Below, piece after piece: positions 55,119-64,000 of a DNA stretch of 64,000 nucleotides (the first letter of the stretch is position 1; each line of letters opens with the position of its first letter). The notes below the pieces were generated by a model. That model was given only the letters and a program-made list of their open reading frames with translations. It had not been told where the DNA came from and searched no databases. A program made the translations under genes and the position numbers. Origin of the DNA: [Phialemoniopsis] sp. UDSM-2020 (Eukaryota > Ascomycota > Sordariomycetes > Thyridiales > Thyridiaceae); the NCBI GenBank assembly GCA_018873225.1, contig JAEILZ010000006.1, positions 558,001 to 622,000 on the forward strand. Direction: 5' to 3'.

Positions 55119-56790
55119 TCACACGGTATTCGAGTTGTCGGCGCAGGACCATGCTCTCGAGCCACCGTCGACCCTGTACGACTCCACAATGTCCATGATG
55201 GCACTGTACGTCCCTCCGACCAATAGGACCAAGCCGAAGACGATGACAATCATGGCGAATGCAGCCTCGAGTGCCCACTTCCAAGTGGGAGCTGCCCTGC
55301 CCTGTGCCCAATTATCATGAAGCCAGAACCAGCCCATCGGAATAACCGCAATCAAGGTACCGAAGAGCGCACCCACAAGAGAGACAAGCTGGCCAAAGAC
55401 GGGAATGGCACTGGCGATGATGTAGCCAGTGATTGTCGCCACCGATGTGCAGCCGAGCCAGACCGTCCAGTGCTTCATTGTGTTGGCGGTGAGGTGTAGA
55501 GAGCCTCGCAGGATGCGGACGAAGGCGATTTTGCTTGCATACTGCGTTGCCATTGTCAGTCTCAGTCGATCTATGGAGTTAGAAGTGTTTGTTAATCGTA
55601 AAACTTACATGTGTAACGATCGTGCCAGTAACGATCAGTCCGGGCAAAGCCACGCCGTACGAGATCTTCTTCAACAGCGGCCCAGCGGAGCCTAGTGCCG
55701 GAGATGCGAGGTACGATCCACAAAAGTAGTATACGACGATGCCAATGGTTAGGAGGATCCCGGTGACGACTGCGTTGGCAATCGCTGTGGTCCGGGGATA
55801 CTCCCGCATGTCACGCATCTCGGAGGCGATGCTGAAGTACGCCGCCACGCCGCAGTACGAGAACACCAAGGTCGACAGCGACGACATGGCTTGCCTGAAC
55901 GTGGGTCGGTTGAACAGCTTGTAATCGGACTCCCAGGGGCCGGTGGGAGGAGCAGTGGCGGGTCGGTCTTGGACGCCGACGGCGATGGTAACGATCAGGA
56001 CTAGCATAACAGTCATGTTAGCCTCGGATTGTTACCGACGTGATGCCCCTCGACTAAAAGCTAAACTTACCAGCAACGATTACCGAGACAACACCGACCC
56101 ATGCAAGCCAACTCATACGGTGCAGGGTGCGGATGCTGGCTGTAATAAACGTAAGAATAGCAGCCACGGCAACGAACACGGCTGTGCAAGTTCCATGTTC
56201 GGAGATCGCGTTGAAGCCAATCGACGTTCCCAACATCAGTGAGCCACCGGAGAAGATGAAGACTGTCATTCCATGTCAGGCCCAAGATGGGGCACTTAGG
56301 ATTCAGCACAGAGACTTACGAATGGCGAACGCAGCCCCAAAGATTTCACGGCCAATCTTCCCCATGACAATGGCGCCCGCGTCATCAATCGCGTACACCT
56401 CTGGGTGGTTGATCTTGAATAGGCCGATTGCGCGAGTGGACCACCACGTAACAAAGCCAACTAGACATATGGCGATTGTTCCGGGGATGAGGCCGAGGTT
56501 ATCAAGGACGGAGGGGATGGCTAGAACGCCTAGGCCAATGATGCTCTTGATCATGATGACAATCGCTCCTATGCCGTGAAGCTGGTGATGGTGTTAGCGA
56601 TACATAAACGGACAAATTGAGTGAGATAGGTGGATGCAAGTCGTACAGCTTTGTAATTAGGCCCATCCTCTGTGATGATGCCAAAGACTGTGTCTTCCAC
56701 GTAAGCTTCTTTGACGGGCTCATCGGGGACATCGCCGTGTTCTGGGATGCGCTCTGGGCGCTCCTGGCTGTGTTTCTTGACGTCGGACAT
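55119..56790 (-). CDS. Amino-acid transporter, AAAP (Aa_trans) family
   Basis: Five exons (56790-56647, 56581-56320, 56262-56071, 56000-55609, 55541-55119) give 470 residues with about 11 membrane helices after a ~48-residue acidic N-terminus. Family features include IGLGVLAIPSVLDNLGLIPG in helix 1 and FSYCGVAAYFSIASEMRD in the middle. This matches fungal neutral amino-acid transporters such as Neurospora MTR. It would symport amino acids with protons at the plasma membrane or vacuole. The substrate cannot be told from the sequence. Confidence 0.88.
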
Positions 56791-58274
56791 GGCTGTGCTG
56801 ATTGACGTTGTGTGGTTGACTGTCTCACTTTGACGAAGAGTCTGGTCGAACCGGTAGCACAGCTCAAGGCATGATGAGGCTGTACTTATGTCGATCCGAG
56901 AGGGTATTTCTGATGGGCGAAATCCGTGGTAACCTTCCTAATCCATTAGTTTTCGAGCTAATTCCTAGTTCTCGAAGGCTGGAGATAAGGGCTGGGAAGA
57001 CGGTCGGACTCGAGTGGGTCAGAATGAGGGGCTGCTTGGCAAACCCCATGGGGAGAAGGTGACATGCCAAAGCTTATTAGTGCTTGAAGGTATTATCGAG
57101 ACGTTGAAATGGGCGACATTCTCCGCCCATCATTGCTTCGCGCGATCTTCTCTCGCCCGTAGTAGAGTCCAGGCTCAATTGATGAACGGAAATCCTTTTC
57201 CACGAGCACTACCTGCATGATAGGGGTGCTGATGTATGTTAAAATCAGTCTCCTCGAGGACTAACAGCGTCGGGACATCTGGGGTGTCCAGTCACGCCGG
57301 CTATAGGGAGCTGCTTACATCTTATCAGCTTGTGAATATTGGACCTCGAGTGATGTGAGCTTTACGATGAATATGGAAAGATGCGTCCTGCGGACAATGC
57401 TTCATGGGCCCATCAGTCAGAGTGCTATTACTTTACAATTCGAGTGTTAGACTCCAAGTCATTTGACATTCACCTCTTGTCTTCAACGTGATGATATTCG
57501 GAAGCGGATGCCTTGGTCGATCGGTAGGGATGTTTCAATAGGGGCTTGTTCATTGGTTCGTTCGCCATGACTTGCCTTGCGGACTTGTTTCGGGGTTGTT
57601 AGTGTGGAGTTGAGCCCCACAGCATGACGACTAACTTCAAACCTCATAACCTGTCAGAACCAACCTTTGGCTTGACATAACCCCTTATCTTCCCCTTTCT
57701 TGATTTCCTCCGATAGCACAGGAACGTCAGATACGCCCTTCACCAGAGTGAAGCTCTTCTCGGCTTAGGACTAGACAGATGATGTGTCCGTGCCCAAGGA
57801 CCAGTCACTACGAAGGAGCCGGCGCGACTTGGCAAATTGCAGGATGAGAGATAACGTCCTCCTGATCTGGTTTGCTTGGCGGCTGTGTAGCATTCTCGGT
57901 GGTGCGATTGGCCTTAGATACCGCTTATACTTGCCCTGACGGGCAGCGAGGGAGAAAATTAGACGGAAGCTTGCTAAGTCATCGGCCTGTAATTTGAGAG
58001 CTTCAAGGGAAACAAGATTTTCCTGAAGACACAATTCAATCTTCTCTTTGAGTTCGAACTAAGCTTCATATATGGCGATTTGGTTCCGAGTGCTCGTGAT
58101 CTGTAAATACTGATGAAATAGCGAACATGGAACACCATCTGACCGGAATAGTTGTACCATAATGCCCTTTGTGGCCATGTACCCGACCTGTCTGCCTTCC
58201 AAAAGAGAAATGCTTTGGCTCTCCCACATCAACGAAAAGGAAAAGGTGGACAGTCCGTCAGAAACTAGTGTATT
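56791..58274. other. Long spacer, no gene seen
   Basis: A 1.48-kb gap, upstream of the amino-acid transporter and downstream of the P450 gene. Short open frames (for example 57771-58034, minus) show no family feature. A small inverted repeat TGCCCTGACGGGCA lies near 57934. Nothing else is supported. Confidence 0.5.
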
Positions 58275-60122
58275 CTACTCTTCTGCCTTGGTCACCTTGA
58301 GCCACATGTCCTCTTCAACGAAGACCAGATATGACCTCGAGTACCAGGGCTGTGAAGGATTGGCGAGCTGAAAGTCGAAGTGTCGGAAGAGCTAGGAGGC
58401 AAGAAAGTCAGCGATTTTAACTTAAGGCTGTGTGATCTACGCTCTCGTCACCAAGCTTACCTCGAAGAAGGTCTTGTACAGCTCCATGAACGCAATCGGC
58501 TTGCCGGCGCACATCCATCTAGTGCCAGCGAAAGATTAGCTACCACTCTTCTGCAAATGCCAAGATACTGCGTCACATACCGTCCGCTACCAAACATCAT
58601 CTCCACAGTGCGCTCCATCTCCGTTCTCTGGTCCGCGTCTGCTTCCAGGAATCGCTCGGGCCGGAAGAGGTCCGCGTCACGTCCGAACACATCTTCCAGT
58701 CGTAAAATTGAGGGAATATTCATCCCCACTACGGTCCCACCTGGGATGAATGTCCCCTGAATCGTTTCGCCTCCGGGAGGAACAACCTTGGGGAATTGGC
58801 CAGGCGTACCGGGCCTCATTCTTAGTCCCTCGTATATCACGGCCTGTGGGTGTGTCAGTACTGGGAAGCTGATCGCGCAAGATTTAGAGTGACACATACA
58901 CGTAGATATGGAAGGTCCTTGCACTGCTCGTGAGAGATAGGCTCGGAAACTTTCTTCTCATTAACCGCATACTTGACAGTTTCCTTAAGCTTACGGTAGG
59001 CGGCAGGAGACGATAGAAGAGAAAGCATGGTGATGCGCATGACCGAGGCGGTGGTCTCGGACCCAGCTACCAATGCGAGGAGACCATCTGCCTCGCAATC
59101 TAGTTGGTTCAAACCATGCGAAATCCAGGAGCTCTAGTTTCATTACGTCAGCTATATGTAGAGGGGAGCTTTGGTGCCCATCAATGCCCATCAATGACTC
59201 ACGAGCATGTCCTTTTTGGTTGCTGATTCGGGGTCCTCAAATCGTTTCTTCACCACATCCACTACAGCTCTGAGCGTGTGGAGTCAGCGGTCCGATCCTC
59301 TCACCTTATTCCTAGTGAAACTTACGACATCAGCTTCCCTTGCCCGGTCTGATCCGTAGGTTTAGGCCCGAAGAGGCTCAGGTACGTCCTCGAGAAGAAA
59401 AGCTGCCGGGCGATGGGCCACTCCGCCACGGTAGAGACCATCGGCCAGGCATCGCGAATCGCAGTCAGGAAGCCAGTGACATCCGAGTCGGTCTTGATAT
59501 GGCCAAACTCCCTGCCAAAGGCCGCACGCGTGATGACGTCCATGGTAAGGTACGACGAGAGGTTGCTGAACTCGAGCAGGGGGGCCTGCTTGCCGCTCCC
59601 ACCGACGGCGTACTTCTCACCCAACAAGCGCACCATGTCCATGACCTGCTCGTCGACGGTGGGCTCGACGAGGTCGACCTCGCGGCCGCTGATGTTGTAC
59701 GCGACGGCGATCTTGGCCTTCTTCTGGTCGTGCGCGAGGCGGTCCTGCGTCGTAAAGGTGTTGTCCGTGTACGGCTGCCACCGGATGGCCATGTACCAGT
59801 CGCCCTTGTTGTAGGTGCCGCGCACGGCGCCCATGCGGCGGATGAAGTCGACGTCGTCGGTGAGGATGTTGTTGGGCCCGATGCGCACGAGCGGTCCGTA
59901 GTCTTTACCTAGCTGCTCGAAGATGGAGGCCACTTTCGTGCTGCGGCTGGCCTTGATGAGCCAGCCATTTGTCACTGAGGCTAGCCACGGTCCGGGAATG
60001 TGGCGTAGGCGGTACCATGATAGGGAGGTCGAGATGATGTACCAGGAGAGGAAGGCGAAACCGCCGCTGAGCAACGGGTGGGCGAGGATGGCGTCCACGA
60101 CGGTCGAGTAGACACTAGCCAT
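58275..60122 (-). CDS. Cytochrome P450, pisatin-demethylase-like
   Basis: Six exons (60122-59326, 59269-59203, 59133-58900, 58843-58581, 58518-58461, 58391-58275) give 511 residues. An N-terminal membrane anchor (about 16-36) precedes the hinge RHIPGPW. The I-helix motif AGSETTA (311-317), the K-helix EGLR (E371, R374) and the heme loop FGSGRWMCAG (450-459, Cys 457) are all intact. The overall pattern resembles the pisatin-demethylase / benzoate-hydroxylase-like group, which acts on plant phenolics or in secondary metabolism; the true substrate is unknown. The enzyme would sit in the endoplasmic reticulum and need a P450 reductase. The epimerase gene upstream is on the same strand. Confidence 0.9.
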
Positions 60123-60659
60123 CTTGACTCTGGAAAGGTCATTGAAGACCCGTTGGAACGAACACCATGGGAAATCGAGACCAGGCAGATCGATATATAC
60201 CCCTCTTGCGGCCCGGCAGGGAGGGTTACATCCAGGCCGTGATCCATGTCTGCAAGATGCAGCTCCCGCGCGGGAGGACGCATAGATGCACAGCTATGAC
60301 ACTGACAGGCAACCAATCGCTTAAGGTTAATTTGCAAATAGTGCGCAAGAATCCATGCAATCACTCAATAGATGATGCAGTGTGGCAATTCCTGGTATGT
60401 TGACAAGGGCGATCTTCAGTAAGCAACCCCGGACCGTTTCAATGAATGCATAGCTTGTGATTGCATGGCGGGCACATTTGAGTTTGAGCAAGACCAAAAG
60501 ATGCAGCTATAGGCTACCTGACTGACGCAAGAGGCAACACATGCGACACTTGGACACTTGGCATGCGTTGAGAGAAGAAGTGAATTCTGATCGCCCGTTG
60601 TATTCATTGAAAATCATGATTATTTCCCACCAGCAATGTGTCTCGGTATCTTGGCCCAC
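60123..60659. other. Spacer between epimerase and P450 genes
   Basis: A 537-bp gap with the P450 promoter. No repeat or gene was recognised. Confidence 0.5.
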
Positions 60660-62158
60660 TCAGGAGGAGGATAACAGCGTGTTGAACACAGAAGGCTGGA
60701 CGGTGTCCAGGTCCAACACATCTTGGATTTCCTGGTCCAGGCTCTCCAGGTATTTTGTCTCGTCCCAATTGGTCTTCCAGCCTATGCTTGGCCCATTGAC
60801 GGCGACCATGTCTCCCCTATTTATTCCACATTGTCAGCACGCTGCACCCGTCTCGAGGCCGGTGGACAACAAACTCACGTGGAAGCAGTCATAGCCCGCA
60901 CATATCTCGGTGGAAAGCCCAAGAGATCGGCGGCCATCTCATACGAGGGCCAGGCGCGAGGTGTGGGCTCATTCACCAGTCCGCGTCGGTGCATGTGCTG
61001 CGCTAGGAGATCCATCGTGCGCCACCAGGGCACTTGGTGAGACGTGGCAATGTAGTATCCTTTCTCGCCGTTGGGAATGGTCTCGTTTCGCATGATATGC
61101 TCTACGATGACAGCGTAGAGCTCGGTCAGGTCTGCGATGTGTATGCCGGGAGGTTTCTGTCCGCGCTTAGTACGAGGTCCGAGGCTGAGGGTGGTGAAGA
61201 CGCCATTGGCGCAACTTACCCCTTCGTCGTCAAATTTGAGGACAACACGATACTTGATACTCAGCCTGACATAAGCCGGGATGCTGACCGACAGCTTTCT
61301 CACTGCGCCGGTGCCTCTTCCATCTGCTCGACAGATAAGTATGGATGCAAGCAAGAAAGGTGTCCCCAGAATTATTAGAATGGAGCACGTACAGACAGTA
61401 GGCAATGCTACATTGAAGGCCTCGACACCCTGTGACTTGGCTTCTTCGATGACGGCAACGTTGGTCTGATATGGCGCGTGAGCATGGAATCTGCCTCAGG
61501 ACGGTAGGCCGATTTGATCAAGGAATTACATACCGTTCGGATAACATGGCCCTGCGGCAACAGTTCCTTCTCCTTCTCGAACAATGGGCCGTCGTCCCTG
61601 GCCTGCCCGTACGGCCAGCCTGCTTCTTCAGCAAAGGCGGTAGCAACGGAAGACTGTGTTTCATGCACGTGTCAGCCGCTAGTGAGGTGGTAGAGGGTTC
61701 AAGGGAACTTGCATGAATGAAGTATGTCTTTTGGCCCGTCGCCTCACGTCGTTTGCCGAGAGCTTTGATGAGGTTCAGCGCCAGCTGCGTGACGATAGAG
61801 CTTGCGGCATGGACTACGATGTCGACTAGATTGCTGTCAGCCTCATTGCTCATGCCATGTTCCTCTTGCCGAACAACATACTTTCATTGTCCAAGACTGC
61901 CTTCAGTACGGCCTTCTCGTCATGAAGATCAAGCAGTATCGCGTTTCCGAGCTTCGACACGGCCTGCACCTGGTCCTGGGACCGGACAGCTCCGTAAATC
62001 TTGGACCCCTTGATTGGGCCGTCTTTTCGGGTGAGGAAGTCTGCGAAGACAGAGCCCCCACTTTCGTTCGGGTGTTAGTCGAACATTGAGAACAGGCCTG
62101 GTACACTGAAGCCTTACATGTAGCCGGCGGCGCCGGTGACGAGAATGTTTTGAGGCAT
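60660..62158 (-). CDS. NAD(P)-dependent epimerase/dehydratase-like protein
   Basis: Eight exons (62158-62118, 62060-61882, 61825-61713, 61653-61534, 61465-61393, 61323-61220, 61165-60879, 60816-60660) give 357 residues. The N-terminal Rossmann motif TGAAGYIGG binds the cofactor, followed by IVVHAAS and, mid-protein, PTVYGRGTG. The usual Tyr-x3-Lys pair is not evident, so it belongs to the atypical or extended SDRs of NmrA/epimerase type. Intron 3 (61654-61712) is GC-AG with donor GCAAGT. The 54-nt intron at 61166-61219 is in frame, so a longer isoform is possible. Its promoter is shared with the adjacent regulator, and the P450 lies downstream on the same strand. Confidence 0.8.
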
Positions 62159-62466
62159 GGCGAAAGATTCGTAGTGAATCGAGCTATGAGTTTGAATCAA
62201 TTCATCAATTATTTGGCATCTCGAGCAGCACCTCTAGATCACTTTATATCATTCTCGAGTTGTACATCTCAAATGCTGACCTCAGACCCGCAATTGTGGT
62301 TATGATGCCAGTGGGGCACGCTAAAGGGCTGGATGGAAACCCGCGCGAATCCGCATTCTCGGGCTAGATTTGTCATCTCCGTCATCCATTTCCAACCCCA
62401 AAAAGACCAAGCCAGGCAACCCAGCCAGATGATCAATTGATAACCTTCAAAGCGAAGGCAACCGCC
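62159..62466. promoter_or_regulatory. Bidirectional promoter of epimerase and regulator
   Basis: A 308-bp spacer between divergent starts. It contains CCG-N6-CGG (CCGCATTCTCGG, near 62351), an everted pair of CGG half-sites of the type some Zn2Cys6 proteins bind. The distance suggests joint control of both genes. Function is inferred. Confidence 0.35.
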
Positions 62467-64000
62467 ATGGAATCCCGCGGGCAGACTTCAGATTCGGCGT
62501 CAGTCGGACGGCCGGCCATCGCGCGTCGATCGGTCAGTTGGAAGCGTAGCTCCCTGTTGATGACCCGATCAAGCATGCTAACACCGGGCAACACAGTGCG
62601 ATCATTGCCGCAGCAGGAAGGTTGGTACTCCGACCTCGATACCCATGAAACCCGTGTTGATCTTTGCGAATGATTTAGATCGCTTGTGACCGAGGTTCCC
62701 CGTGCTCGAATTGCGTCTCGGCCAGGCTGCAATGCACGCACAGCCCCCTGGCTCCCAAAGCAAACAGCCCACGGCAGCGCGTGAACATCACGGCACAGTA
62801 GTGAGTGGTGCAACCTGACCTATCATTTAGACTGCCTATCCGTGACTCAGTTCCTGACATGTGCGCATCATGTCTAGTGAGCGAAAGATTGATGACATCG
62901 CGAAGAGTGTTGAAGGCATACAGCAATTTCTACGGAGCCTCGACTTGGCCCCCAGCGCCAAACAGCAGGAGATCGAGCGCGCATTCTCGACACCATCGTC
63001 TTACACCCTCGTGAGCGAGGAAAAGCCACCCTATCCGTCTGTTGCCGAGACAGAGTGGGACTATTCTGGAAACATCATCGACTTCATCAAGATCGTCGTC
63101 GGTCAAGGGAGCAGAACGCTCTCTGAGACTGGGGGAGATCACATCATCTCGTGTCTTACAAACCTGTTAGATGCAGTGGAGAACAGTAGTACGGGTTTGC
63201 ATCCGTCCTTTCTCCGAAATGAAATCGCCAAAGTTCAGACCGACCCTACCATGCCCCCTCTTGAAGCGGCACTGTCAGTTCTGCGATGGGCCAAAGGTTT
63301 GTATCCTCTTATTTTGAGCCGGCCGTCGCTATCTGACGTAACATGATATAGCTCACGAGGGGCATGCGAGAATGGCTTGGATATCTCGCGTCCTTCCACT
63401 CGACATGTTCTCGGAAACCTGTCGAAAAATCTATTTCGCTATCGAGGATTACACCGAGATCGACTTCATCCTTGCCAACGGATTTCTGCTCTACGTGTTC
63501 TCCGAGTACATTTCGGACACTGGTCTCCAAGACTACCTAGCTCATCGCCAACTATGCCAAGCAAATCTGTACAACGCGTGCGCCCGGCTTCCCCTTCTGC
63601 TCCAGCCCTCAATGGAAGTCATTGCTGCATTGACGCTTGGGGTGAGTAAACATATTCTGACGTTCGAAGTACCGCCTGCTGACTGACAGGGCAGGCCTTC
63701 AACGCGGTAGAAGACTTCAACGTCTCATCCGCCTGGACCCTGATTTCCAGCGCTGCGAATCTCTGCCAGACGCTAGGATATCACCTCGCCCGTCCAATGA
63801 GCAAGATTAACGATGCAACACGAAGCGCACAGGCACGCCTCTTCTGGACAGTGTATAGGATGGAGAAAGGTCTCTCACTTCGATTAGGCCGTTCTTCCAA
63901 CATCCGCGACATCGATGTGACCTTGCCTTTCGATCTGGACGGTGAACGACACAGTAGACTTGGGCAGATGCAGGGGAAAGTCTGGGACCATTTGTATAGT
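62467..64000 (+). CDS. Zn2Cys6 transcription factor, truncated by the window end
   Basis: Six exons are visible (62467-62532, 62597-62620, 62679-62797, 62878-63296, 63352-63641, 63695-64000), and the frame is open at the window end. A 24-nt micro-exon encodes CDHCRSRK, the first half of the zinc cluster; the next exon supplies CDRGSPCSNC and the last Cys, giving a complete cluster at about 23-49. A coiled linker (ERKIDDIAKSVEGIQ) follows. The regulatory domain contains LFWTVYRMEKGLSLRLGRSS and IRDIDVTLP, typical of fungal_trans. It probably regulates the adjacent epimerase and P450. The C-terminus lies outside the window. Confidence 0.85.

Noticed and set aside
1..64000. CRISPR arrays, intact transposase or reverse-transcriptase genes, rRNA or tRNA genes
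   Set aside because: None was recognised. Repeats present are short, diverged and irregularly spaced, and no transposase-like motif was seen.

Overview
The window is nuclear DNA of a filamentous ascomycete (Pezizomycotina, probably a Sordariomycete). The signs are about 69 short introns, mostly 47-90 nt, with GT-AG ends and CTAAC/CTGAC-like branch sites. Its gene families are typical of this group: Zn2Cys6 regulators, HET and STAND proteins, CFEM, Dal5-type and siderophore MFS carriers, fungal P450, GH28 and tannase. I built 28 gene models by joining open frames across introns by eye. Every exon chain closes in frame except the last, which runs off the window. Species and expression cannot be read from the sequence.

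Layout. 1-2.9 kb is a gene-poor stretch of diverged repeats, each with a TATA box, a small hairpin and an ATGATGA/CTGAGCTC motif pair. 2.9-16.1 kb holds an SDR, an NB-ARC/TPR STAND protein (-), an F-box protein (+), a NACHT/ankyrin STAND protein (+) and a 2-oxoglutarate oxygenase; a diverged direct repeat lies on both sides of the F-box gene, next to the start of each STAND gene. 16.9-25.5 kb is a redox and transport block: DFR-like reductase, HAD hydrolase, FAD oxidase divergent from a Dal5-type permease, and a second SDR. 26.2-30.3 kb is an iron-type pair: a CFEM GPI protein and a divergently transcribed siderophore transporter, with an SreA-type GATA site between them.

30.5-43.7 kb holds a DUF924 protein, a Cys-rich orphan, a ubiquitin C-terminal hydrolase, a secreted phosphoesterase, a tannase/feruloyl esterase flanked by RIP-like diverged repeats, a class V aminotransferase and an exo-polygalacturonase. 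44.6-51.5 kb looks like a small catabolic cluster: a Dal5-type permease divergent from a trans-3-hydroxy-L-proline dehydratase (Cys/Thr form of the proline racemase family), followed by a Zn2Cys6 regulator. 51.8-56.8 kb has a HET protein, a cupin and an amino-acid transporter. 58.3-64 kb is a pisatin-demethylase-like P450, an NAD-dependent epimerase and a Zn2Cys6 regulator sharing a 308-bp promoter with the epimerase; this cluster probably continues past the window.

The cell-wall enzymes, the P450 and the non-self-recognition genes suggest a plant-associated or saprotrophic life. The best leads are the iron pair with its unusual six-Cys CFEM protein, the hydroxyproline cluster, the hairpin repeat family, and the two genes bounded by direct repeats.
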